Of a DNA stretch of 64,000 nucleotides, positions 31,710 through 44,093 are shown one piece after another. The DNA is taken from NCBI GenBank assembly GCA_964035015.1, contig OZ036010.1:8394173-8458172 (forward strand), in the 5' to 3' direction. The translations under genes and the position numbers were made by a program. Every line of letters begins with the position of its first letter. The first letter of the stretch is position 1. The notes under the pieces are model-generated. The model ran no database searches. It was not told the DNA's origin and saw nothing but the letters and a program-made list of their open reading frames with translations. The stretch is from Corallium rubrum (taxonomy: Eukaryota > Cnidaria > Anthozoa > Scleralcyonacea > Coralliidae).

Positions 31710-31943
31710 CTTCTAGGACAGCGTCGGCCACGGTTGAAATCCAAATATTACCAGGGTTAAGTCACGTTGGCCTGAAAAACAGAGAAAAATCTTCTCGACG
31801 TTTCGAGAGAAGGCCCTTCACCAGGAGAAATTAGTAAACAACTCACATGTGGTCACGCGTGTTTATAGCAGAGCTACAATGGGAATCACGTGAACACATG
31901 TAAGCGAATAAAAACAAAGTAAACAAATAAATTAATATGTAAT

Positions 31944-31948
<5 letters not shown>
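31390..31948. repeat. Inverted repeat of about 200-bp arms around (TA)n
   Basis: Bases 31394-31598 (tail of the family 3 Penelope) are repeated in inverse orientation at about 31742-31948. The spacer is a long (TA)n tract (31599-31704) plus about 40 bp unique DNA. It was produced by two head-to-head element tails. Confidence 0.85.

Positions 31949-31949
<1 letters not shown>

Positions 31950-32028
<79 letters not shown>
31950..32028. repeat. (TA)n microsatellite at LINE A junction
   Basis: A TA tract directly between the inverted Penelope tail and the truncated 5' end of LINE A. Confidence 0.95.
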
Positions 32029-32032
<4 letters not shown>

Positions 32033-32348
32033 CCACATAATTCCCAAGGCCCAATCTGTGTCCAGTGAGGATGAACTTCGTCCAATCTCTCTTACGGCTT
32101 GTCTATCTAAAATCTTAGAAGACTTTATTGTTAAGTGGATGATGGAAGATGTTAAACATAAAATCGATAGCTTAAAGGGAACATCAACTACTTTTTGCCT
32201 TATCGACATGGTCAACAACTGGCTGAAATCATTGGACGCTTAGTCCCATTATCTCAGAGTCTGCTTTGTCGATTTTAGTAAAGCTTCTGACCGCATCAAT
32301 CACAACATTCTAATTACAAAATTGTTGTTGCTAGGGGTTAGGGAATCA
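32029..32348 (+). pseudogene. LINE A reverse transcriptase, 5' fragment
   Basis: The frame carries RPISLTACLSKILEDFIVKW and, after an in-frame TAG at about 32241 and a frame change, CFVDFSKA, corresponding to RT motifs before the catalytic block. The 3' continuation is at 38438 beyond the BEL element. It is a non-LTR retrotransposon related to LINE B (46459-49010). The clade (CR1/L2/Jockey group) is not settled. Confidence 0.75.
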
Positions 32349-32353
32349 CTTAT
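32349..32353. repeat. BEL/Pao target-site duplication, left copy
   Basis: CTTAT precedes the element. It recurs at 38433-38437. LINE sequence continues across if the element and one copy are removed. Confidence 0.88.
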
Positions 32354-32540
32354 TTTAGAAAACAGTAAATTTTCTAGCTTACGAATAGATAAAACACTCG
32401 ATCGAAATTCACAATATCAACTGATTTATTTATAAAAATATGTACAAAAATATATACTAATCATGTGATCAAAACTGGAAAAACCAGTTATGTAAATAAA
32501 CAGTAAAATCACTGTCACGTGTCCGATCACGTTTTCAACA
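32354..32540 (-). repeat. BEL/Pao 3' LTR
   Basis: In element orientation it begins TGTTGAAAACGTGATCGG and ends GTTTTCTAAA. The matching copy is 38246-38432. Confidence 0.92.
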
Positions 32541-32596
32541 CTCCCCAAAGTTTATTCACTCTAGTGATAAACTTTTAACAAGAAATTCAAACAAAT

Positions 32597-35500
32597 TTAA
32601 GAGTTCTGTTCTCTTCGAACAAGTTCTCCAATTACCGCAGCGTTACGTCGGGGTCTTGAGCTATTGTCTTGCACAACTGGATCAGATTGATTAGCAATCG
32701 GCCGCATCGGTTGTTGCAATTCGTTTTCATCACTGGCTTTCACTTCAATGGGAATCAAATGTTGCACGACCCTTCGCAAATAAACTGGACATTTATCACT
32801 GTTTGCCACCTTGACGATAACAGCGCGTACCTTTCCATCAGCTCCTGGAATAAGTTCCTCTACCTTTGCGAGTTTCCAATTACATCGTGCAGTCGAGTCC
32901 TTCTTCAATACCACTATATCTCCAACAGATACTTCCTGGGCGTTGTCTCCTTTCGTTACATTCGATTGTTCTCGTAGTCCGGTTAAGTATTCTCTCCTCC
33001 ATTGTTCAGTCAGTTGTTGCAACAGATTTCTGTGATGACGAGCTCTTCTCGTCAAAGCCTTGTGGGTGCTGATAATTTCATGATGAGCGCTGTTTGGTGT
33101 TGAGCTAATACGCCGTCCATAGATAAGATTTGAAGGAGTCAGCGGATAAGAAATTGACTCTGTATCGTCATAAACATAAGTAATAGGTCTGGAATTGATC
33201 ACCGTCTCTATTTCCACCAAGATCGTACGAATCTCTTCATAATTCAACGTCGAACGTCCCAATATTTTCTTGAGAGGTCTTTTAATGCTCCGAACCAGTC
33301 TCTCCCAAAACCCGCCCCACCAAGGGGCTTTTTCGATGATGAAATTCCAGGTGATTCGATTGTCGACAAGGTAGCGTTTCACCTCGTCCGACCTGGTTAT
33401 TCTGCGCATTTCTTTGTTTGAAGACTTGAATGTCTTAGCGTTGTCGGAGGTTAAAGTAGCGGGTAGTCCTCGTCGACTAGAGAATCTTCTGAAGGCCAGC
33501 AAGAAATCTGAAACATTCAAACTTCGGCAAAGTTCCAAGTGTACGGCTCTCGTCGAAGCGCATGTAAACAAACACACGTACACCTTATTAGACTGCTTGT
33601 CGTCACCCTTTAGCGCCTTTGAATCGAAATAAATGGGACCTGCAAAATCTAGTCCAACGTGCGTGAAAGGTGGATCATCTGAAACTCTAGTGTATGGCAA
33701 ATCGGTAGGTTGCTGAGGTTTGTAGAAGGCTCCTTCATGTTTGAGGCAAACAACGCAATGTCGGATGACTTTCTTTACCGCTTCACGTCCACGGATGACC
33801 CAGAAACGTTCCCTTAATGTGGTCAGAGTGTCCCTGATTCCACTGTGAAGTACAGCTTTATGAGTATGATCGATAAGCAAGCTGACAAATTTGTAGTAAG
33901 ACTGGATTCTTGCTGTTTGATGACAACGTACTATTACCAATCCTTCCACCACAACGGACGACTCCCCGTTGATCCAGATATAGACCAAATTGCGTAACAT
34001 ATTTTAATGTCAAAGAACTCTCGTCCTTTGACTTCTTCTGTGTAAGAAATCTAATTTCTTTGTCGAAAGAACTGGCTTGGACAGACTTGATCCACAACGT
34101 TTCTGCATCGTACAACTCCGAGGCTGTAAGGATTTCGTTAGTTGACGTACGAGTTTCCTTCGATAATACACGATTCTTTAGCTCTTTAATAAATTTCATT
34201 ACCAAAGCTGTAACGCGAAGTAACTTTGTTTGGTTGCCAAAACGCTCGATGTCGATTACTGCGTCGATGTTTGGAACTGGGAATTCGGACGAATTCAATA
34301 ACGAGTAAGAAATATTAGGCGTGTTCTTTGTAGCTTCTTGTAGCGCTAATTTGTTTTCTTCTTGTGTCGATTGAGGTTTAGGCCATTCACACTCTGGTCG
34401 GAGTAGAAACGATGGGCCATTCCACCAAGTTGTGTTGACAGAAAGGTCCTTTGCGTTTAGGCCACGAGAAGGAATGTCGGCGAGATTCAATTGGCCTGGA
34501 CAATGTCTCCACGAATCCTTGGAGGTTAAACTTCGTATTTCTTCTACGCGATGCTGTACGTATTGCTTCCATATTCGTTCGTTCTTTATCCAACACATGG
34601 TGGTCATGGAGTCTGTCCAATTGATTGTTCTCAATTGCTTGACGGTCGAATTAAACTGGTTGACAAGTCTTGCAAGTAGAACTGCTCCCAACAATTCCAC
34701 GCGAGGAATTGTTTGCTTCTTTATTGGTGCTACTCTAGACTTTGAAGCTACCAAAGGGACTTGAATTCGGCCATCTTCATAGATCGAACGCAGGTAAATA
34801 ACTGCAGCATATGCACGGTCTGAAGCGTCACTGAAACCATGAATCTGAATTTCCACAGGGCTCGATGAAAAGTAACAACGGGGAATGCGTACCTTGTTGA
34901 GGCATTCCCACTCGTCTAGAAGTGACCTCCATGTTTGAAGCAGATTTCCTTCTAGGTCGCCATCCCAGTTGGTTTTGTTAAGACAGAGTTGTTGAAATAA
35001 GATCTTCATTTGGATGGTAGAAGGCGTCAAGAATCCAATCGGGTCAAATATCTTGGCTGTCAGATTGAGAACTGAACGCTTCGTCTCAGGAAGAGACTTT
35101 CCATACTTTGCCAAATCAGTTAAGTCGAAGAAAAATTCATCAGTATGTGTGTCCCAGTTCAGTCCCAGAACCTTGACAGTGGAATCGTTCTTTAATTCCG
35201 AATTTCCAATTGTAGTCGATGATTTTGCATATGACTCGTCATCTTCGGTTGTGACATTCGATGTTGATTTGGCGTGCTCGTGCAAGGTTTCATAATTCTC
35301 GATAGACTTCAACAAACTGTGCGAGTTCGAATTCCATTTGCGAAGGTTGAATCCACCCTTTGCCATTATTTCCTTTGATTTCTTGTACACGTTGAAGGCT
35401 TTCTCTTCATTCTCCTCTCCAGTGATCAAATCATCCACGTATAAAGACTTCTCCAATAATTCTACCATCTCAGGCTCGCTTTGTTTAAACGAACGTAAAT

Positions 35501-38162
35501 GATGCTCTATCGTTGCACCTAAGATCGAAGGCGATGGTCGTAGGCCAAACACAAGTCGGTTGAAACGATATACTGCTATTTCGGGCTTCGAGGAAAATGG
35601 GTCTTCATACCACAAGAAACGGAGCATGTCTCTGTCGACTGGCTTGATACCCACCATTAAAAAAGCTTTCTCTATGTCACCAGTGAGACCGATCGCGTTC
35701 CATCGAAACTTCGTTAGTTGATCAAAAACATGAGGGATGTAATTTTCACCGACTTCTAAGCAATCATTCAAAGATCGCTCTTCTTTTGAATACTTGGCTG
35801 ATCCATCGTACACGACTCGAACTTTTGTTGTCTCACGATTTTTTCGGACTACCGCATGGTGAGGTGAATAATGAACTCCCTTCGACTTCTCTTCAGTTGC
35901 ATCACTGATCGGTCCTAGGACCCTTTCAACTATCCCCTTTTGTAGTTGATCTTTGACGATTTCATCATAATCGCGAAGCAGGTTTGGCTCGTTTTTCAGC
36001 TTGTGGTGTAAGGACTTCAACCGGTTTTCACACATTCGGTAGTTGGTCGAAGATGGTGAATAATCTTCTATCCAGGGCAAACCCACTTCGTAACGACCAT
36101 CACTTTCTTCGAAGACAGGTTGTTTACTTTGGTTCACTGATAACGATGGTTGACCATTGGATTTCTCTTCAAGATCTTTATCATCTCTTATGCCGATACT
36201 GTCGGTTTCCCAAAATCTTCTTAACACAGCCACTACTTCATCATCGGTTTCGAATTGACAGGGAGGTGGTGCACCAGAAATAATCAAGTTGGTGGTGGAG
36301 GCATTGTTGTAGGGTGTTGATGAATCTGTTGGACCAGAAACAAGCCAACCCAATTTACTATTTACGGCAGTGGGACCTGACTCTCCTCGAACAGATTCAC
36401 TTGAAACAATGTCCCAATAGTAATCGGAACCAATGAGTACATCGATTGTATCGTGGTTGGCATTGTCAAAGTCCTCGGCCAAGTCTAAATCTTGAAGGTG
36501 AGGGTGGTCATCGAGATTCACTCTCAAAGGCAAGGCTGAGCATATAACTGGAAAAGTTAATGCAGAAATATCAATTGTTTCAGGGTTTCCAGGTCGTTGG
36601 AGTCGTAGGTGGACCAGGTCGCTCTTCTGTGTCTTGAAACGATTCTCACCAAATGTATTGATATTGAGCTTCTCGCGCTGAACAGACTTCAATTTTAACT
36701 TGGAACGCAAATGTTCTGTTAAATATGAGCGCTGACTTCCGTTGTCAAGGAGAATTCGGACAGAAACAGAAACGTCTCCGGTTTCATCAAGAGCAATAGC
36801 TTGGGCTGTTTGCAAAAGCACTCCATGTCGTTTCTTTCCAGCTGTGTTGCTCGTAGTAGTTACACTAACTGTTTCACTTGTTGTGGTGTCACTTGAAACT
36901 TGTGTCGGAGTTTCTTCCAACTTCTTTACATGGACCTTGTCGCAGATTGATTGATGATGACGTTTGTTACAATGTCTACAGTTCCTTTCGCTTGTGCAAT
37001 CTTTCAAGTGATGTCCCTTTCGAAGACAATTATAACACCGACCGTGTTTTGCGAGGATTTCCTTTCGACTTTCGTAGGCAGTCACAACTTCGCAGGATGC
37101 AGAATAATGTAAACCACTACAGAAGGCACAACGAATCTTAAACTCCCCTGACCCTGTTGTTTTTGTAAACAAAGCGCTGCCACCGAGCGGCATATGACCT
37201 TTGTTGTTACCTGAAGGCTTGCGGTTGTCAATACCACTTGTTTTTGTCCCTTCGCTAGATTCTCGGGCGTCGATTTCGAATTTGATGGCTTCGAGAAGGT
37301 CGTCTATTTTCCAAATTTCGTTGGTGTTCTTACGAGCGATTTGCAGTCTTACATCACTGGGAAGTTTAGACATGATAATAGGTATTAAAAGACTTCCATA
37401 TTGATCAGATGACACACCAAGTGATGCCAAACCTCTCGCGTTTACGCTGATTCTGTCGTACACATATCGTAGTGAAGATAGTCGACCATCAGTGCTGGCT
37501 TGAATTTTTAGGATTTCATCCATGTGCGCTGATATGATGATTTGTGGTTTGCCAAAACGTTCTTGCAACATTTTAATGGCGTCGGTGTAATTTGCACTTG
37601 TGAGAGTTAAACCTTGAATAGCTCTCGCGGCGTTGCCTTCGAGTTGAGCGTTTAAATAGTTGAACTTGTCGATTGGGGATATATCACTGTTCAAATGAAT
37701 TGCATTGTTAAACGAGTCCCAAAATGAGGTCCACTTCGTTACATCGCCTTTGAACTTCGGTAGAGATAATTTTGGTAGACGTGGTTTGACGACGTTGCTT
37801 GTATGACTTTGAGTTGTATCCGACTGAACATAAATGGTAGGTTGTTGACCACTGCTAATAACGACTGGTTTCGCATCTTTGATCTTCTTTCGGCATTCGA
37901 TAATCCTGGCTACGATTGACTCGGAATCTTCGATTTCTTTTGTGATGTCGTTTAAATCGCACAATGAAGTGATTTGTTCGTCGATATCACTGAGGGTCTT
38001 TTGTTTCCCTTCCAGTAAACAGCTAATAACCTCGAGTCGGCTTGTTATTTCCTCAGTGGGTTCTTGTGATATTAAATCGCTCGTCTCCCTTTCTAGTTTT
38101 GTGCATACTCCTCGATGGGCTCCTCTGATCGCCTTGAGTCTTTCGATCTTCGAAGTCGACAT
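32597..38162 (-). pseudogene. BEL/Pao gag-pol, one frameshift before integrase
   Basis: From ATG 38162 (MSTSKIERLKAIRG) the first frame runs 1,434 residues to about 33858. It holds Gag with a PKLSLPKFKGDVTKW core, two or three zinc knuckles (CAFCSGLHYSASC, CYNCLRKGHHLKDC), an aspartic protease (ILLDNGSQRSYL), RT with YVDDLITGEEN, and RNase H (INWTDSMTTMCWI, HCPGQLNLADIPSRG). The integrase lies in a second frame down to 32597. It has the zinc-binding HCVVCLKHEG, then DFAGP, TSDNAKTF and the glutamate context WGGFWERLVRSIK, then a C-terminal domain with VGDIVVLKKD. In BEL elements all of this is one ORF, so the frame change near 33890 disables integrase. The function is retrotransposition via a cytoplasmic particle. 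Confidence 0.9.
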
Positions 38163-38227
38163 GTCGTTTACTCGTATAATCTCGTATATTCGCCTCTCGT
38201 ATTATTCGTCTCTCGTTTACGATCTCA

Positions 38228-38245
38228 GCCCCACGTTGGGCGCCA
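38228..38245 (-). promoter_or_regulatory. Primer-binding site of BEL/Pao (tRNA-Lys type)
   Basis: TGGCGCCCAACGTGGGGC immediately downstream of the 5' LTR. It is the same motif as the lysine-tRNA site of several retroviruses. Confidence 0.8.
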
Positions 38246-38432
38246 TTTAGAAAACAGTAAATTTTCTAGCTTACGAATAGATAAAACACTCGATCGAAAT
38301 TCACAATATCAACTGATTTATTTATAAAAATATGTACAAAAATATATACTAATCATGTGATCAAAACTGGAAAAACCAGTTATGTAAATAAACAGTAAAA
38401 TCACTGTCACGTGTCCGATCACGTTTTCAACA
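38246..38432 (-). repeat. BEL/Pao 5' LTR
   Basis: 187 bp, apparently identical to the 3' LTR. It serves as promoter for the minus-strand transcript. Confidence 0.92.
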
Positions 38433-39510
38433 CTTATTCCATGGATTTGTGACTTTCTTTCCAACCGCCGCCAGTCGGTAAAGATTGATGGTTTTCAATG
38501 TAATTGGGCCTTTGTTAATGGTGGTGTACCTCAAGGAACAAAACTAGGACCTATCTTGTTCCTAATAATGATTAACGATCTGGAATTGAGATCTTCTGAC
38601 ACAACCCATTGGAAATATGTAGATGACGTTACAATTTCAGAGATTTTGACGATAAATGAGCCCTCAACTCTCCAATCCGACGTTGATGCAATCCAACTTT
38701 GGGCAACGCGTAACGATATGAAGTTAAACGGTAAGAGGTGTAAGGAAATGACAATCAGCTTTCTTCGTAATCAACCGGATATACCTCGACTTTGTATAGA
38801 TGGACAACCACTTGATCTGGTTTCCTCGTTCAAAAGTTTTGGGTGTAACTTTAAATAACAAACTCAACTGGAAAGACAATATAGAAGTAATGGTGAAGAA
38901 AGCTTCCAAACGCTTATACATCATGCGTGTCCTACGTCGTAGTGGTGTTCCTTCGTCCGACCTCCTGGTGATTTACTTTTCTTTAGTGAGGTCAATCCTT
39001 GAATACGCTTGCCCAGTCTGGCATACTAAGTTACCAAAATATTTGTCCGATAAAATTGAACTTGTTCAAAAAAGAGCTTTGCGCATAATTCATCCTGGAG
39101 TCCATTACGAAGATGCCCTAAATGTTGCACAATGCCTTCGTTTAGAAGATAGACGACACGACCTATGCAATAAAACTTTTAAGAAGATCCAAGAGCCTAG
39201 TTCCCATCTTCACCACCTCCTACCCGCGACCCGCGAGGACATGCATGGGCACAATTTACGTCATAACTTTAACTATTCTCTCCCGAAATGTCGGACAGAT
39301 CGTTTTAGAAATAGTTTTATACCGGCAATGTGTTCTAGTTTTATTAGTTATTAGTTAAAGTGTAAATATACTGAAATTTTCAATCATTGGTTGTAAACAT
39401 TGTTAATATTGTTAATATTTTATTATACTATTTTTAATCCGTAAACACATTGTAATTCACCATTTTGGTGCGAAAATGTGATAATAAACCATTATATTAT
39501 ATTATTATTA
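38433..39510 (+). pseudogene. LINE A reverse transcriptase, 3' fragment and tail
   Basis: It resumes LINE A after the duplicated CTTAT. The PWICDFLSNRR segment is followed by GVPQGTKLGPILFLIMIND, then the catalytic YVDDVTISE and thumb/C-terminal region (RRSGVPSSDLLVIYFSLVRS, ...). A frame change occurs near 38840, and the last frame stops at 39354. An AT-rich tail ends in TTATTA repeats near 39510. Confidence 0.8.
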
Positions 39511-41993
39511 TATTATATTATACATCAAATCGCCAACTTTCGCGGCTCAAGCGAAACAAAATCTTTGTCAGAAAAATTGGTTTACAAATGACCGAAAAAG
39601 GAAAGCTAAGAAGAGATGTTGCAGTGGGATGAACCAAACAATATTAAACACGACTAGAAACCATTGAAAAAGCATGAAAAATTGCGGTAAAGATCGGAAA
39701 AGATGCCGCCAAATATGACTGAACAAAACAAAAAGATGTTTCTTCATGTGTCTGTTCAAAGCCAAGCAAGAGACTTATGCACTGGTACATCTTGGCTCGA
39801 GAGAGAACAGTGAATTGAAAGGAACATCAACACAAACAGCTTTTCACATTTTGAAGAGAATGAATTGCTTTTTGCTAAGAACCGAACGAAAAAAACACGG
39901 AAATCAATCGCCGTAGCCGTATGGCAGTGTTTGCAGCATCTGAGCAGAGCCAAAAGAAAATTTAACGGTAAGCAGTGATTCGTATTTAACTTACCAGCTT
40001 TCTTTAGCTGATTAGAGTCGGTATATATCCAAAACCTTTTCAGTATTAAACTCAGTTAAAACAGCAAAAATCTTGTCAAATAATATACATTGTCCCAGGC
40101 GTTTTTTTCTTCCATGGTTCGAGTGAAACTTTGCATTATAGTTCTTCCTGGTTAGTTTTTCCTCTCTTATATCTATAGTCAGTTTCAGGCTGTTACCTAC
40201 GTTTTTTTCTGTTCTAATGTTTTTCTTTGAGGTTCAACATTATATTTGGAACATGAGGAATCATATTATTAAAACAGTTTAATAGGCACCTTGATATAAG
40301 CGTCTGTAATTATTGTTTGTTTTTGCTATCAGTTCCTGGTGCTATTAGGCCGTTACACAAGTTTTTCCTCAGCCACTGCTTTATTACTTTGGAATAAAAC
40401 ATTGCTTTGGAAATTGGTCAATAATAGAAGAACTACATTCATAAAAGTGATAAAACAGTATGTAAAGGAGGCCACGAGGGCAAGGGTGTTTATATTTGTA
40501 TACAAAAACAGAGCAGGTGCTTATTTTAATTGGGGCGGGGTGTATTTGCTGCCTCTTTGGCATTCTTGGGTCCAGTCTTCACGCCGATCTATATAAACCG
40601 TGCAGTATAATTCTCGATTTTGTCGATCGATGTTTGTTTGTTTGTATGTTCGCGCGCTAAACGATAACTCGTTTTAACTGTCGAGCCGCCGGCCAAAAGT
40701 AATACGGGCGCTTCATATCATTTCCTCGTGGTTTTTCTTGAAGCTCAGTTCGGAAGAGATTCCTCGTGTCTTTTTTCCTTAAAATTGTGGTAAGTAATGT
40801 TGTCCTGTAAGTATAAACGTTGGCTTTTTATGCTCGGGCGCATTCTGTCAGTATGAACGTTGCCCTTTTGGCTTTTTTAAGCTCGGGCGCTCCGAATCCT
40901 CGTGTTTTTTTGGCCAAGACAAAGTGTGAGAGAAGCGAAATTGACTTACTAGAAATACATGAACGCAACAACCCCGCTTTATATGCATTTTTAAACCCCC
41001 CTTCTCTCCCCCCCCCCCCTCCCCTAATTTCTGTTTTTGTTGTATTAAACTCAGTGAAACTTTTGTGTATTAAACTCAGTGAAACTCAGTGAAACTGAAA
41101 CTTTTCAAAGCCAGTAAAGAATTTTGCTCTGGTGTATTCTACATAACTCGAGAGGGAACGCTGAAGAAATTTGAAACAAACGGCTTTTTAGATCATGAAG
41201 AGAACTGAATGATGCCTTGTCATATTTATGTGTCAACAACGAAAAAAGTAAGAAACCACGAACGAGAAAAACAATCCGAAAAGAGTAAACTGAATTGGCA
41301 GTGTTTGTGGACACAAAAGCAGAAGAAAGTTTAACGGTAGGAGATTCGTATTTAACAGTTTAGCTGAGTTAAAACAGAAGAAATCTTGAAAATGAAAATT
41401 AATATAAATGATATATTGTATAGAATTGTCTTTCAACGCTAGGACGTTGACATTGTGTGATTTGTGTCTTTTCTTGGCCACTGTTTATATATATTTTTGA
41501 ATGAAAATTTGTCATTTGGTTCATCTCGTTTTGGGTTTTTTTTAATATTGACATTGCATATCCTTTCGGTGTGTCAATACCATAGAAATAATACACGACT
41601 ACAGGTGAATCTTGCTAGCTAATTTTCTGGATGTTTTCTGATCTGTGTTCATACATTTCGGTCGGCATCGTTTTCTGTCTTTATTTTATCGTATTAATTT
41701 TTAGAATTTTTCCAGTGGTTTTAAGTCGTATTTATTGTTGTCTTTTTCTCGCTGCCACATCTCTTGTTAGCCTTCTTTCTTTGGTCTTTTTTCATAGTAA
41801 TATTAATGTACATTTTAGCTGAAACCATTTTTTCTGGCAAAGATTTCTTTCGTCATGATCGTTGAAAAACTATTTTGTAATCCAACCGAACTTATAAATT
41901 ATAATTTGCTGACGTAAATTTAAATAATTTGAATAATTTAACGGATTAGTTACCAGTACCCTGCTATTCGAACTGCGCAAGTTGTGGATTTGA

Positions 41994-42064
<71 letters not shown>

Positions 42065-42185
42065 CAGAATTTCTTTCCCACTTGCGTGTAATTTCGCGTG
42101 TACTCCACGCGTGTCGAGATTAGCACCCTCCCCCGGGCTCGGGGACTAAAAACGTTGTCAATTTTAATAAGCTTATAATCAATCT
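39511..42185. other. Repeat-rich intron stretch without a gene
   Basis: No protein is supported. Bases about 39760-40010 and 41103-41350 are diverged direct copies (shared words GGCAGTGTTTG, AAGAAAGTTTAACGGTA). Bases 41770-41992 are the inverted counterpart of 9182-9420. A (TA)n tract at about 42000-42061 is flanked on its right by the dispersed terminus found at 12590 and 52390. Two short CACTGAAACTC-type repeats lie near 41050. Confidence 0.6.
42000..42127 (-). repeat. (TA)n plus dispersed element terminus, inverted
   Basis: The TA tract is followed by CGCAGAATTTCTTTCCCACT, continuing to GAGATTAGCACCCTC. This is the reverse of the sequence at 52390-52467. Confidence 0.8.
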
Positions 42186-42188
42186 GTG

Positions 42189-43020
42189 ATGTCACTGTTT
42201 GTTTGTGAAAGTGTTCATCAAGGTGACGAACGTTTTAGTGGCGATTCTCGTGGGAAACAGTGCTCTTATATCAGTTTATCAGCGCTATTTACCGAACAAA
42301 CGATTCCTGTATTTGAGTGGAACTGCGAAACTGTCGACAGCATATTGTCACTAGGCGACAGCATATTGTCACTAGGCGACCGCATGTACCTGGATGCTCT
42401 TGGAGACGTTATCATTGTGGACCCTACTGCATCGATGAAACTTTTTTTGTGGGAACAATATGTTGACTGCTTGGAAGCAAACACCACGTATCTATTAAAG
42501 AATCTTCGCTTAAAGCAAGATAACGCGGGAAATAAGTTTTTAAATACGCCAAAATCAGACCTGTTCTCCTAACGAAGAGGTGCAAGAGTTCACACAGGCC
42601 CTTCCTGAAGATTTCCATACACTATCAACAATTCAAGCACAGGTGGCTTTGCTTGGAGTAGAGTCAATTTCATCATACCTCACATGCTTTAAATGTGGGA
42701 GAAAGGCTACTCTCAAACCAGAAAACAACACCCTTGTCCAATGCGAAAGCTGTAAAATGGTCCAGAAAGTTGCGTCTTGCAAGAAACAGTGGTTTTTGAG
42801 AGTTCTCTTTGAGAATTTGAGAAAATCTGGCGATACGTTTAGTTTATCTATCTACAATGAAAATGTGGAGACGATAACACAGTTCGTTCCTAATGAGATC
42901 AACCTCAGCACTGTATCTCCTGATATGCTCACATGTGCTCTACTGTCCATACCTGATGTTCAAGTAACATATGATGACGTCCAAAAGAAACTCATTGATG
43001 TCGCCAACATTGACATTTAA
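42189..43020 (+). pseudogene. Two-frame ORF: protease-like N part and zinc-ribbon C part
   Basis: The first frame (MSLFVCESVHQGDERF..., to a stop at about 42572) contains HQGDERFSGDSRGKQC, a pattern like the N-terminal catalytic Cys region of viral-tegument/OTU-like peptidases found in repetitive animal genes. It has a 21-bp in-frame duplication (DSILSLG twice). The second frame (about 42573-43020) has CFKCGRKA...CESCKMVQKV, a C-x2-C/C-x2-C ribbon like the C-terminal OB domain of RPA1 or of Helitron RPA-like proteins. The two likely formed one protein, since the frames meet without a gap. It probably derives from a multi-copy mobile gene. The assignment is tentative. Confidence 0.45.
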
Positions 43021-43410
43021 CTTTTATAACATTGGCCTATGGCAACATTTATCATCATTGTAAAACGTTACAAAATATGTTAACCTTGTTATGTTCGTGT
43101 TATGTTTCACCATTATGCTCTGAAATTTGTTGACATTGACAAAATGTTATTTTCAGAACAATAATTAGTGACCTTCAAATTGCTATTTGATCAGTTTTTA
43201 TCTGTCTAAGAAACTTATTCATGTCACCAAGATTGACATTTAATTTGGAGAACATGTTATACCGATACTTATCATAATTCTAAAACGTTAAAAAATATGT
43301 TAACTTCGTTATGTTTCACCATTACTCTATGTTCTGAAATTTGTTGACATTGACAATATCTTATTCTCAGAACAATAATTAGTGACATTCAAATTGTTAA
43401 AAATATTTTG
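43021..43410. repeat. Diverged tandem duplication downstream of the two-frame ORF
   Basis: The block about 43020-43185 recurs at about 43243-43400. Shared stretches are AATATGTTAAC, TTATGTTTCACCATTA, TTTGTTGACATTGACAA and AGAACAATAATTAGTGAC. The last codons of the ORF (GTCGCCAACATTGACATTTAA) are also echoed, so the duplication includes the ORF end. Confidence 0.75.
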
Positions 43411-44093
43411 CAGTGTTTTCCTCTATTGTATTAGAGTAATCGTGCCACATGCACTATTGCCTACCATGGGAATGGACAAAATATAAATTCCCTGGGTTGA
43501 CATGACCCCTAAACCATTTTATGGTCTCCAACATTTTTAGTAGCCGTTGTCTTGTAATACATTGCCCTTACAGTGTTTGCTTACGAGAGGCAGCATTTTC
43601 CTTGCAATAGTAACTGCTAGTTATGTATATTTATTGTATAAAAACCGGGGGAGGGGTCGTTGCGTTTATGTATTTCTAGTAAGCTAATCAGTGTTTTGTT
43701 GCTTCTATATAACGTCAAATAAGTACGTATAATCACTCGCCACTTTTCGGCCAACTTCAGTGACCCGTAAAAGCAATAAACATAACACTGAATATTGACC
43801 CGAAACCAGTATGCTACGACAAAACAAACCAGAGAAACATATTTTAGAATATCTTATTAATATCATATAAAGACCTTACCTTTTGGGCAGTTTTTCAATC
43901 GAAACAGCGCCAACGAAAATGTCTATAATTTCATCATCAACTGTCATGCTCCGAGCACAAGGAAGAAAACTAAACGCAATGCATTCTGGGCCGACCTTCG
44001 TACCTCCTCTGGGTGCTGAGTGAGGAACACAAGAACATTGGGTTTGGAAACGACCGTTAACGAGACGAAAATAAGCTGCACGGCAGGCAAAGT
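43411..44093. other. No recognisable gene
   Basis: Noncoding intron sequence. A short minus-strand frame at 43944-44240 overlaps the foldback repeat and is not supported as a gene. Confidence 0.5.

Larger units (their letters stand above)
32354..38432 (-). mobile_element. BEL/Pao LTR retrotransposon, 6,079 bp
   Basis: Two 187-bp LTRs (32354-32540 and 38246-38432) look identical by eye. The primer-binding site directly after the 5' LTR reads TGGCGCCCAACGTGGGGC (minus strand, 38245-38228), which matches the 3' end expected of a lysine tRNA. A purine-rich CTTTGGGGAG precedes the 3' LTR. The gag-pol is nearly open. It is inserted in LINE A with a 5-bp duplication. LTR identity implies a recent insertion. 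Confidence 0.93.
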
